Shown: in pieces, positions 1 to 6,716 of the stretch | How positions within the stretch are numbered: the first letter of the stretch is position 1 | Layout of the letters: each line of letters starts with the position of its first letter | Assembly (NCBI RefSeq): GCF_031426495.1 | Contig: NZ_JANPLK010000062.1 | Span: 1-11,630, forward strand | Reading direction: 5' to 3' | Source of the DNA: Gemmatimonas sp. | GTDB lineage: Bacteria; Gemmatimonadota; Gemmatimonadetes; Gemmatimonadales; Gemmatimonadaceae | DNA: 11,630 nucleotides | The notes under the pieces: model-generated | What the model saw: the letters and a program-made list of their open reading frames with translations, nothing else | What the model was told of the DNA's origin: nothing | Database searches by the model: none | Program-made: the position numbers and the translations under genes

Positions 1-1
1 G

Positions 2-109
2 GACTTCATCGAGCACTGGTACAATAGGGAGCGGCAGCACTCCACGTTAGGCTTCGTGAGTCCGCAACAGTACGAGGACCAGCTCCGTCAAATGGCGCGA
101 GCAGCGTAA
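2..109 (+). CDS. IS3-family transposase OrfB, C-terminal end (partial)
   Basis: The first 35 codons visible end at TAA and read DFIEHWYNRERQHSTLGF followed by SPQQYE. This is the hallmark C-terminus of the DDE integrase domain of IS3-family OrfB (the W-Y-N-x-x-R-x-H-S-x-L-G signature just after the catalytic glutamate). The rest of the protein, including the DDE residues, lies outside the window, so intactness cannot be judged. A terminal inverted repeat follows within 31 nt of the stop, as usual in IS3 elements. OrfB is normally made by frameshifting from OrfA and catalyses copy-out, paste-in transposition. Confidence 0.9.
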   Translation, partial: DFIEHWYNRERQHSTLGFVSPQQYEDQLRQMARAA

Positions 110-110
110 A

Positions 111-140
111 CCATGTGTCCGTCAAATCGGGTCAGGTCCA
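111..140 (+). repeat. IS3-family right terminal inverted repeat
   Basis: The reverse complement begins TGGACCTGACCC and contains GGACACATGG. The same blocks (TGGA, TGACCC, GGACA-N-ATGG) occur in the left end at 11490-11519. The two 30-mers agree at about 19 positions without gaps. The position, 1 nt after the OrfB stop codon, fits an IS3 right end. The exact outer boundary (about 140) is inferred. Confidence 0.65.
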
Positions 141-735
141 ATATCGTGACACACAGCAGCTGCACTTTCCGGTGAGCGATACGCATGGCGATACCCTCGG
201 ATAGCCAGTAAACCCTCGCGGCATTGGCATCGGCGGCATTCGCCGTGGAGTTGCCACGAGCTACTTTGTCAAGTCCACGACGGCTCCGCAATACCAAAAC
301 GCGAGATTTAGCGCCCACGCTGGTGACCGGCATCACCGGATAGTTACAGAACGAACGGCGGCCCTGCCTTCTCTCTGGGACCCTCATAGTCTGAGGTCCG
401 CGCCTGGAAGCTCGGAAAGGCGCGCGTTGGCACCAAGCCGGATGAAGTCAGGAGAAGGCACCAGCCTCTGATCAGTCTCAGGAAATCGGGCGGCGTGGGC
501 GAAAGGGCCCAGCTGTGACGAGCGTCACGGCTGAGCCTTTGTCCCCTACCGCAGCAAAAGGATCAACCGAGGCTCTGTTCCGTAACTGCGTAGGTTTCCC
601 GCGGTGCGATGCACGAAGGCCACTACCCTTGCCTCAATGCTGACTTCCCTGAAGGCCCGAGAACGACGGATCCACCACAGTTACGTCTGTCCGCTCCGCC
701 CATCCCTGGCGCAGCGCCGCCGGGTCCTCACGCCG
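141..735. other. Stretch with no recognisable gene
   Basis: I see no convincing coding region between the IS3 right end and the minus-strand ORF ending at 736. The open frames on both strands have no recognisable protein pattern, and their amino-acid composition looks random (rich in Arg, Ser and Pro). The only structure I can support is the hairpin at 502-540. The stretch is probably degenerate DNA next to the insertion element. Confidence 0.5.
502..540 (+). repeat. Imperfect inverted repeat, possible terminator-like hairpin
   Basis: The arms AAAGGGCCCAGCTGTGAC and GTCACGGCTGAGCCTTT flank a 4-nt loop (GAGC). In the plus-strand RNA the stem pairs over about 17 positions with G-U wobbles and one clear C-A mismatch. 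No long T-tract follows (CTTTGTCCCC), so it is not a classic intrinsic terminator. No adjacent gene explains it. Confidence 0.4.
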
Positions 736-930
736 TCAATGGATCGAGATGCAGACGTCGTCGGTGCCCGGCGTGTATCGCCGCACCTTGGACGCGCTGA
801 GCACGGCTAAGGTGAGACTTAACGCGTCTTGCTCGTCGCCCGGCGCCACAGATCCGTCGTGCGCTAATTGAGCGGGCAGATCGCGCGGAAGCAGCATGGT
901 TTCAATTTGCCCGCGCGGTGGTGCCGGCAC
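736..930 (-). pseudogene. Small hypothetical ORF, possibly the C-terminal remnant of a lost gene
   Basis: The protein is about 64 aa and ends in SKVRRYTPGTDDVCISIH. The segment PRDLPAQLAHDGSVAPGDEQDALSLTLAVL has the balanced composition and codon use of real protein, unlike the other frames here. The frame extends about 15 codons upstream of the only candidate start (GTG at 930) before reaching a stop, and no ribosome binding site is visible, so a 5'-truncated gene is as likely as an intact small one. I recognise no family. The minus-strand ORF at 1064-1495 lies just upstream on the same strand, but I cannot show that the two were once one gene. Confidence 0.3.
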
Positions 931-1063
931 GACCGTCGGAGGCTTCTGCGCGCTATCGGGCTCAACCCCTCAGCGCGACGGCCCCGTACATCATCCTTGC
1001 AGCAGCGGATTCGACGCGATGCGCTGTCGAAAGACTACCGCAGTCGTGGCACTCGTGGCCGTG

Positions 1064-1495
1064 TCAAATGTCGCACGTGTCGCGAAAGTCCAGCAGCACG
1101 TTCTCCTCGCATGAGAGCGTGGGCCGAATGGATTCTGGCTCTCGCATCGCGACGGCGTACTCGTCCGCCGACATGGAAACGGCAATGAGAGGTGGGTCGT
1201 CCCCAGCCCACTGCACTACCGGCCATCGGCCATCCGCCGCGTTCGCGAGTTGCGCGATGCCGGCTTCCATTTCCGCGTAGGCAGCTTCTGACGGCACCGT
1301 GACGATCAGCCAGCGCTCGAAGTAGGGCGCACCGCCCATCCCCGCATAGTCAACGTGGCCCCCAAACGTTGCAACGAGGTCCACGAGTTGGGACTCAAGT
1401 CGGATCCAGCGGGATGCCTCGCTTCCAGATCGCTGCAGGAAAAGACTCGTATGGCACGGCGGGGCCGAGCCGGATGTCGAAGAGCGCAGATTCAT
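1064..1495 (-). CDS. Hypothetical protein, 143 aa
   Basis: This minus-strand ORF has coding character, with mixed hydrophobic and acidic stretches such as QLVDLVATFGGHVDYAG, RWLIVTVPSEAAYAEMEAGI and ENVLLDFRDTCDI. The pattern suggests a small soluble alpha/beta protein: residues 61-68 look like a beta strand and 69-87 like an amphipathic helix. There is no signal peptide, membrane segment or known catalytic motif. The N-terminus (about residues 1-28, Ser-rich) may not be genuine, because no clear Shine-Dalgarno sequence precedes the ATG at 1495. Its neighbours are degenerate or hypothetical, so context gives no function. Small immunity-type or orphan proteins would fit equally well. Confidence 0.5.
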   Translation of the reverse strand: MNLRSSTSGSAPPCHTSLFLQRSGSEASRWIRLESQLVDLVATFGGHVDYAGMGGAPYFERWLIVTVPSEAAYAEMEAGIAQLANAADGRWPVVQWAGDDPPLIAVSMSADEYAVAMREPESIRPTLSCEENVLLDFRDTCDI

Positions 1496-1657
1496 GCCAC
1501 CAGACTACCGCGCTTGCTGACGTTCGCCCGATGTGCGTCATCGGCTGGCTCTGTTTGGTACCCCGCTAAACCCTTCATTCCGAGCGGACATCGACGGATT
1601 AGCCCGAGGATGCGTCGCACATTCCGCAGCGGGAGCAGCTGCATGTCGGCCTAGACT

Positions 1658-2221
1658 GTGGGTATGACCCACATGGACGCATTTCGCCAACACCACCGCG
1701 ACCTTGATCGCGCCGCTGCACCGTACTACTCGAGTGGACGCGCGGGCAGACCGGAGCGCCTTTGGAGCCCCCGCGAACTCCCCGAGGCCCTGTCGCCTAC
1801 CCCGCTCGTCCGAATGTCGCTGCGAGGATGCGGCAGCGCGCGTTGCCGGATCTACCTGCGGTCCCTCGACCTGACGGTGCGCGCCGCCGCCATCTGGTGT
1901 GGGACCTTCCCCATCGGTCGGGTCCCCGATCTGGTCGACCGAGGCCTGACTCGAGAGTTCGTGTTCGTGGCACCGAGCCTCGTGATCGCCAAGGTTGCGC
2001 ACGAAATCTTGAGTGCGCACTTGGACGACGAGCGGATCCCCCATGGCGGACGGCTGGAGTACGTCCACGCGGGCAGCGCGGAGACTGGCATCGACGCGTC
2101 CGACGTTGTGTTCGGGCTAAACGGCCGGATTTCCCTGTCGCAGCGCTGCTGGGCGAATCACCTCTTGCATTCGGTGCGTGCGCCGTGGCAAACTCGCGGG
2201 AAGTGCCTCGTGCTGCCCTGA
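1658..2221 (+). CDS. Hypothetical protein, about 187 aa, possibly broken at its 3' end
   Basis: The frame opens at GTG 1658, with ATGs at 1664 and 1673; no strong ribosome binding site decides the start. Codons are strongly G/C at the third position, and the central part (VPDLVDRGLTREFVFVAPSL, then VIAKVAHEILSAHLDDERIP) looks like real folded protein. After about position 2120 the composition in this frame deteriorates, while another plus frame reads PVAALLGESPLAFGACAVA up to about 2210. The same frame then resumes immediately after the TGA (GTG at 2222) with plausible protein up to about 2455. This suggests a longer gene disrupted by frameshifts. I do not recognise the family. Confidence 0.4.
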   Translation: MGMTHMDAFRQHHRDLDRAAAPYYSSGRAGRPERLWSPRELPEALSPTPLVRMSLRGCGSARCRIYLRSLDLTVRAAAIWCGTFPIGRVPDLVDRGLTREFVFVAPSLVIAKVAHEILSAHLDDERIPHGGRLEYVHAGSAETGIDASDVVFGLNGRISLSQRCWANHLLHSVRAPWQTRGKCLVLP

Positions 2222-2572
2222 GTGCAGGCAATGCGGGGCGAGCTAATCGGAGCGGGCGACTTGACGGCCTGGGACGCGACGCGCGCCGAGCGCTGCGGAT
2301 CGGGACCAGCGAGGGCCCCTCCCACTGCACCGGGGGACCGCAGCTTGCCGTCCCCGTGCAATGGCGAGCGATCCGCCGGATCCGTTACGTTTTGTGCGGC
2401 GGTCGCGGCGAGACTCATGTCGCGCGAGCTCGCCGTCGATATTCGTGATCGTGGCGCGCTTGCCCGGCACGGCTGGCGACGATGCAGGCAGGATGGCGAC
2501 CCCATCCGCTCGTTTGGGCCAGTTGTCTTCCGCAGTGCAGTGTCCCTTGACACCGGCCTCCGGATAGCCTAG
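2222..2572 (+). pseudogene. In-frame continuation of the preceding hypothetical ORF (probable pseudogene segment)
   Basis: This frame follows the stop of the 1658-2221 ORF directly (TGA then GTG) and is the same reading frame. The segment SAGSVTFCAAVAARLMSREL followed by AVDIRDRGALARHGW has coding character, while the stretch before it (Pro, Arg and Gly rich) and the last 35 codons do not. It has no clear ribosome binding site, and its 3' end runs through the promoter of the Abi unit. It is best read as the tail of a decayed gene. An independent small gene coupled to the upstream stop is the alternative. Confidence 0.3.
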
Positions 2573-2575
2573 CCT
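2547..2575 (+). promoter_or_regulatory. Sigma-70-type promoter of the small RNA/Abi unit
   Basis: A perfect TTGACA -35 box (2547-2552) is followed by a 17-nt spacer and TAGCCT (2570-2575) as the -10 box, which matches the consensus at T1, A2 and T6. Transcription would start at about 2582-2584, a few bases before the structured RNA at 2588-2645. The perfect -35 and ideal spacing stand out in such GC-rich DNA. Confidence 0.6.
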
Positions 2576-2581
2576 TAACAT

Positions 2582-2645
2582 AACAATAGCCCCCCCGCTG
2601 ACCGACGCGCTTTCTGGCGTCGATCCGGCGCCGTGGGGGCTTTTT
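2582..2645 (+). ncRNA. Candidate abiF-type structured small RNA ending in an intrinsic terminator
   Basis: Between the promoter and the Abi_2 gene lies a compact nested fold. The outer stem is AGCCCCC (2588-2594) with GGGGGCT (2635-2641). An inner stem is CGCT (2596-2599) with GGCG (2627-2630). An apical hairpin is CGACGC (2603-2608) with GCGTCG (2617-2622) and an 8-nt loop. Five Ts (2641-2645) close it like a terminator. A conserved RNA, the abiF motif, is known upstream of AbiF-type genes, and an RNA-antitoxin role has been proposed. Position and architecture agree, but I cannot match the published consensus from memory. Transcription of the Abi gene would need read-through, because no separate promoter is visible at 2646-2686. 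Confidence 0.55.
2634..2645 (+). terminator. Intrinsic terminator at the 3' end of the small RNA
   Basis: The GGGGGC arm pairs with the upstream GCCCCC at 2589-2594 and is followed by TTTTT. It lies 41 nt before the ATG of the Abi gene, so it would limit transcription into that gene, as in type III toxin-antitoxin loci where the RNA antitoxin is separated from the toxin by a leaky terminator. Confidence 0.6.
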
Positions 2646-2686
2646 GTATTCCGCAGTTTGCCTGCCCTCCCACGCTGGGTTGTTCG

Positions 2687-3613
2687 ATGACCGGCAGTGC
2701 CCCTGTCGTGAGCTCCGTGGCGTCTATCACGGCCCCTGTGCGTCGGACGTACGTCAAGCCGGCCCTCGACCCGGCCGCACTCCTGCAGCACGTGATGGCA
2801 CGTGGCCTCGTGGTGGCGGACCCGGCGGCCGCGTTCCGTGCCCTCGCTACCATCGGCTACTACCGGCTGCTCATCTACATGCGGGCACTGCAGGCGCCAC
2901 GCGGCAAGGTCTTCAATCCGGGCGCCACCTTTGAGCAGCTGGTCACGCTCTACGACTTCGACCGTGCGTTGCGACTGCTTTGCATGGACGGCATCGAGCG
3001 TATCGAGGTCGCACTGCGGGCGTCGATCACGCACCGCGTCGCGGTGCCACACGGCCCCCACTTCTACGAAGACGCCGCTTTCTTCGTCTCAACGCCTTGG
3101 TTCAAGCACGGGGCGCTGCTCACGAAACTCGACGAGTGCGAAAGCTTGGGCATCACGCACTACCAGCAGACGTATGGGAGCCCGTCGCGTCCACCCGTGT
3201 GGGTCGTACTCGAGGCCGCCACGTTCGGGACGTTGTCGCGCACCTACTCCGGACTGCTGCCAGTGCATCAGCTTAGCGTCGCGCGAGACTTCGCACTCCC
3301 CGTGGCGATCCTGGTGTCGTGGTTTCGCGCGCTCAGCGGTCTCCGGAACTTGTGCGCGCACCATGGCCGCCTGTGGAACGCGCGCATTCTGATCAACGCT
3401 CCGAAACCGGCCTACAAGTTTGCCGCGCAGTTCGACAACGTGCAGACTACCCACGCACACCTTGTCGTCGTTGGTGCGCTCTTGCAGCAGGTGGATCCTG
3501 CAGCGCAGCTGTGGACCCAAAAACTTCGCGATTTGTTTCACTCGTATCCGAGCGTCGCGCCGTCCGCCCTCGGATTTCCTAGCCGATGGGAGTCGGATCC
3601 GTTCTGGCGCTGA
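2687..3613 (+). CDS. Abi_2 (AbiD/AbiF) family HEPN abortive-infection protein, 308 aa
   Basis: The N-terminal pattern VKPALDPAALLQHVMARGLV then AFRALATIGYYRLLIY, the middle DFDRALRLLCMDGIERIEVA and the C-terminal LRNLCAHHGRLWN are those of the Abi_2 family. R220-N221 and H225 form the RN-xxx-H motif of a HEPN ribonuclease domain. The family aborts phage infection, and AbiF-like proteins are considered relatives of Cas13 ancestors. The length fits the family (about 300 aa). I chose ATG 2687 because the upstream GTG at 2633 lies inside the terminator and the family homology begins just after 2687. No good Shine-Dalgarno sequence is visible. It is preceded by a promoter and a small structured RNA that probably controls it, and followed by a truncated MarR fragment, so it probably arrived as a cassette. 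Soluble; no membrane segment. Confidence 0.9.
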   Translation: MTGSAPVVSSVASITAPVRRTYVKPALDPAALLQHVMARGLVVADPAAAFRALATIGYYRLLIYMRALQAPRGKVFNPGATFEQLVTLYDFDRALRLLCMDGIERIEVALRASITHRVAVPHGPHFYEDAAFFVSTPWFKHGALLTKLDECESLGITHYQQTYGSPSRPPVWVVLEAATFGTLSRTYSGLLPVHQLSVARDFALPVAILVSWFRALSGLRNLCAHHGRLWNARILINAPKPAYKFAAQFDNVQTTHAHLVVVGALLQQVDPAAQLWTQKLRDLFHSYPSVAPSALGFPSRWESDPFWR

Positions 3614-3614
3614 T

Positions 3615-3780
3615 CGGCTGACCGCGCGGACGCCGCGAACCGAGGCTGAGCAGGAGACATTCGCTGCGCTCCTGCACAAGCTGTTGTCCTCGATGGACGC
3701 AAACGACACGGAACGCCACACACTCTGCCGCTTCTGCGATGATCGCGCCTGAAGCAACTGCCCGATCCCGGCGGACAAGC
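3615..3780 (+). pseudogene. MarR-family regulator, C-terminal remnant
   Basis: Starting at the stop codon of the Abi gene, one frame reads RLTARTPRTEAEQETFAALL followed by DTERHTLCRFCDDRA, then TGA, then SNCPIPADKH. The C-x-x-C-D ... (C)xxCP(I/V) ending resembles the C-terminal tail of MarR regulators (CRLCD...CxxCPV). The winged-helix DNA-binding part is absent, and a TGA (3750-3752) stands where a Cys codon would be expected. The fragment therefore cannot encode a functional regulator. Abrupt loss of its 5' part at the Abi gene suggests that the Abi cassette replaced or was inserted into it. Confidence 0.45.
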
Positions 3781-3925
3781 ACCCGTCGATGGGAGCCGTC
3801 AGGGTGCGATCTCACCACCGGGCACCGGAGGCTACTCGACGTCATCGCGGATGGGCTCGTGTGGGGATCGATCACGGATAGCGCGCGCAAAGCGTGAGAA
3901 CGAACGGTTGCGCTCGACGCTCTGG

Positions 3926-4222
3926 TCAGCTGCATAATCCGGAGCTCGGGGTCGCGTGGCCCAGCAGGCGCACACCGACGCGCACAATGCAAACTTGGGC
4001 GTCGCAGACGGCGTGGCCCCAGACCGGTGGGCCTCCGTCGCGAGACCCGTTCACGGATGATGCGGCACGCGAATCCGTCGCGCCGCGGCGCCGGCGTCGC
4101 ACCGCGACTACGCATCCATTAAAGTGCTCACACACGGAACAGCCGAGGGCCTCTTCGCCGTCGGCGAATCGGTGCATCTTGCCGAAGGCGCAGCCAACGC
4201 ACTCATAGCGCATCGTTTTCAC
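3926..4222 (-). CDS. Small putative zinc-ribbon protein
   Basis: The N-terminal half reads MKTMRYECVGCAFGKMHRFA and then EEALGCSVCEHFNGC. Two CxxC pairs (residues 8/11 and 28/31) separated by 16 residues are typical of a zinc ribbon. After residue about 43 the protein becomes Arg-rich and low in pattern, so the true gene may be shorter or 3'-degraded. The start may be GTG 4222 or ATG 4213; neither has a strong ribosome binding site. Zinc-ribbon proteins of this size may bind nucleic acid or protein partners, but no function can be assigned. It could also be a fragment, since it sits among relics. Confidence 0.35.
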   Translation of the reverse strand: MKTMRYECVGCAFGKMHRFADGEEALGCSVCEHFNGCVVAVRRRRRGATDSRAASSVNGSRDGGPPVWGHAVCDAQVCIVRVGVRLLGHATPSSGLCS

Positions 4223-4508
4223 GCCGCATGATGACGAATCGGTGACGCCAGATGATATCTACCCGCAGTGCCTCCACTCACGTCTGACGAACGCTGACGC
4301 CGCATCCCCGCTCGCGTCGCCTTTCACCGCGACATGGCCGGCCGCTGGACGGCGTTGCTCCATCCACCCGCACCGGATCGACGGCGGGGGCGACCTGCGA
4401 TCAGGCGAGCACCGGATTCGTCGACCTCGGGCTTCCGGCCGGAGCCGCCACGCTTCCAGTGAGGTCGTCCTCTGCCGAATCCCGTGCAGCAACCCGGTCA
4501 CCGAACGG
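4223..4508. other. Intergenic stretch without recognisable features
   Basis: Open frames exist on both strands but are Arg-, Ser- and Pro-rich with no domain pattern. It separates the zinc-ribbon ORF from the RND pump relic and is probably degenerate sequence. Confidence 0.4.
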
Positions 4509-5015
4509 TCAGTACAGCGCGAGTCGCACCAGCATGTAGTGCGCGGTCGCCGAGAGGAGCTCGCCCAGGATCACAATGGCCATCGGCGTCTGCAGCTCGT
4601 TCCCTGACTCTCCGCATACGCGCGCCAACGGGATGAGGGCAAGACCGGCCGTGAGAGCAGTCATCAAGATGCTTGAGAGAAGCTCCATCGATCCGCGCAC
4701 GACCGCATCGTGAAACGACGCACCCTCCGCCAGCAGCTCACGGTTATGCGACACGAGCAGGATGCCGTTGCGGGTCGCGATCCCGAAGAGTGTCACGAAA
4801 CCCACGAGCGACGCGATGCGCACGACGCGCGTCGTCAGGAATACGGCGAGCACCCCACCGATCAGTGCCAGCGGGAGATTTGCCATCACGAGCAGTGCCA
4901 TCTTCGGTGAGCGAAAATCCGCATAGAGAATGAGGAAGATCGCGGCCACCGACAGTAGCGACAGCCACGCAGCGACCGCCGCGACGTGTCGGGGCAGACA
5001 CCTCGGTCCCGACAT
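4509..5015 (-). pseudogene. CusA/CzcA-type RND heavy-metal efflux pump, C-terminal fragment
   Basis: The 168 codons match only the last membrane region of HME-RND transporters: LLSVAAIFLILYADFRSPKM, VMANLPLALIGGVLAVFL, SLVGFVTLFGIATRNGILLV, ILMTALTAGLALIPLA and PMAIVILGELLSATA are characteristic. Full pumps have about 1,030 residues and 12 membrane helices. Here only about four helices remain, without the periplasmic porter domains and proton-relay helices, and the reading frame stops at the usual last helix. The first 17 residues are only weakly similar. Partner genes (CusB/CzcB, CusC) are absent. It cannot pump and marks a deletion breakpoint directly downstream of the Ubl operon. Confidence 0.8.
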
Positions 5016-5060
5016 GGGTTGCGGACCGTGACGGGTGTGATAGCTACCTACGTTTCGCTA

Positions 5061-6716
5061 CTACGTCGCTCCGCTTTGTGAGCGGCGACGCGCATAGACC
5101 TCTGACACCGCATCTCCGCGCTGTTGACAGAGCGTACAATCACCACGGGGCGGCTCGCAGAATGCAAGGTGTGCATGGCGCGCATAGTTGTGGGCCAAGT
5201 CGATCACCAAGACGTTGTCGAGCACAGGAACGTCAGATACGCCCGAAGCGCGCAGCAGCGACTTCACCACTTCGGCTGCCGCGAGCACGCCCGCTAAATT
5301 TGAGACGAACGGCACGGATGCCTCTTGCGGACCACGCACTGGTCCGAGTGCTCCACGCAGGTCGCCGAGTGCGCCGCACAAGTCATGTCCGGCCTCCCGC
5401 GCACGTTCCAATAGCGCGCCGGCCGGCGGCGACACAGCGGTCACCAGCGCGATCAACGCGTCCGAGATCACCGCCTCGCCCCCAACCACACCCGCGGTAA
5501 TCTCAGCCTCCGAAAGCCCAGTGAGCGCCGACGCCTCTTCGAGCGACAACGGCACGCGCTGGGTCAGTCCCACTTCGGGACTGGCATGGCGACACACGAG
5601 GCACGACCGGCCGTTCCCCGGGGTGTGCACACTGATCGCGACGGCGGTTCCACCGGTCGATCCTTGCACTAAGACGTCGGGCAACGCTTCTTGCATCCGG
5701 TGGCGCACCTGATTGTTGTCCACGGTCGACAGGAAGACCGCCGCCGGATAGTGGGAGCCGACCTGAAATTCCTCGCAACGCCCGCGTACCTCGAGACCGG
5801 CTCGCGGCACAGCGCGATCAAGGACCTCGGTCTTTGGCACACCCACGTCCTGCTCCGTGAAGAAGAAGCACCGGTTGAGGTTCCGCACGTCCACGCGCTT
5901 GGGGTCGAGGATCGAGAGCGTTCCAGTGACCATCTCCGTAGAAGCGAACGCCAGCGCGCTCGCGTTCCCGACCGCGCCGGCGCCCACCTGCAGAACTTGG
6001 TCCATCGGCAGCGAGAGGCCGAAGTCATCCCCCAACTCTTCGCTAGCGGCCGCAGCAGTCACCGGATTCATGTGCCACGCGCTGAAGTCCCACGCGTGCA
6101 CGTAGCGCTCGCGAAAGCGCTCGGCCTCGTCTGGTGGCAGCGAGGAGGCGACGAGGGATTTAAATACCTCGGCGGTGGCGAAACACGCGGCGGCCAGGGC
6201 ACCAAACGGCGTTGCGGATGCGCGGACATTTCCGGCGTGCGTGCTCCGGCGCAGCGCACACGTCCATCCGGTAAACGCTACATGCACATCGTCACGCGAG
6301 TGTCCGCGTCCGATGCCGGCCTCCCCGATCCATACTCGCGCCGCCGTAACGCGCTCGTGAGCGGTGAGCGGTGCGACGCGCCGGAGCGACCGATCCGCAC
6401 GCGTGTCAACACGGCGCAATCGTTCGATGGCCGCATCCAACGCCTCGGCGTCCGTCGTCGAGAGGTCGCCATCCACACAGGCCTCGACCCGCGCCACAAA
6501 CCGAAACAACATGTTCAGCGTCGCGTGGACCGCGACGAAACCGTTGGCGGTGCGGAGCGTGGACGCGCGGATATGGACGACTACCTGCGCTTCGGCAAAG
6601 TGTGTCATCGCGAGGGCGGCGCGCGCCTCACCGACCACTAGTGCCAATGCACGGCGTGTTCGGTCATCACGGGCGGCAACGCGCTCCGCTTCGGAGCCAA
6701 GCCCCCAACCGGTCAC
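5061..6716 (-). CDS. E1-like (ThiF fold) activating enzyme of a Ubl conjugation operon, 551 aa
   Basis: It adenylates the C-terminus of a ubiquitin-like protein and passes it on as a thioester. Seen: the nucleotide loop GAGAVGN (245-251), D271 in ILDPKRVDV, the NLNR motif (279-282), K295 in VGVPKTEV, D333 in STVDNNQVR, and zinc-binding CLVC (372/375) and CTLC (527/530). These are the canonical E1/MoeB/ThiF motifs. Residues 1-240 look like a degenerate second Rossmann unit: PFGALAAACFATAEVFKSL (170-188) mirrors VSNLAGVLAAAEVVKSL in the active half. C447, in the helical insert after the first CxxC, is a possible catalytic Cys. The GTG start at 6716 overlaps the stop of the JAB gene (GTGA); the frame stays open upstream to 6872 but only as overlap. 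Two TAG codons end it. Position and order match BilD of BIL operons. Confidence 0.88.
   Translation of the reverse strand: MTGWGLGSEAERVAARDDRTRRALALVVGEARAALAMTHFAEAQVVVHIRASTLRTANGFVAVHATLNMLFRFVARVEACVDGDLSTTDAEALDAAIERLRRVDTRADRSLRRVAPLTAHERVTAARVWIGEAGIGRGHSRDDVHVAFTGWTCALRRSTHAGNVRASATPFGALAAACFATAEVFKSLVASSLPPDEAERFRERYVHAWDFSAWHMNPVTAAAASEELGDDFGLSLPMDQVLQVGAGAVGNASALAFASTEMVTGTLSILDPKRVDVRNLNRCFFFTEQDVGVPKTEVLDRAVPRAGLEVRGRCEEFQVGSHYPAAVFLSTVDNNQVRHRMQEALPDVLVQGSTGGTAVAISVHTPGNGRSCLVCRHASPEVGLTQRVPLSLEEASALTGLSEAEITAGVVGGEAVISDALIALVTAVSPPAGALLERAREAGHDLCGALGDLRGALGPVRGPQEASVPFVSNLAGVLAAAEVVKSLLRASGVSDVPVLDNVLVIDLAHNYARHAHLAFCEPPRGDCTLCQQRGDAVSEVYARRRSQSGAT

Noticed and set aside
88..387. 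99-aa minus-strand ORF next to the IS3 end
   Set aside because: It runs into the IS3 terminus and OrfB end on the opposite strand and has no recognisable pattern or ribosome binding site.
2633..2686. GTG 2633 as start of the Abi protein
   Set aside because: It lies inside the terminator stem, and the extra 18 residues have no family similarity; ATG 2687 fits better.
2243..3061. A long minus-strand ORF (272 aa) opposite the Abi promoter and gene
   Set aside because: It is a GC-driven shadow of the Abi gene: low-complexity, Arg- and Gly-rich, no domain pattern, and it crosses the promoter, small RNA and terminator.
5691..6641. A 316-aa plus-strand ORF
   Set aside because: It lies wholly opposite the E1 gene, whose motifs are unambiguous; composition is typical of an antisense shadow.
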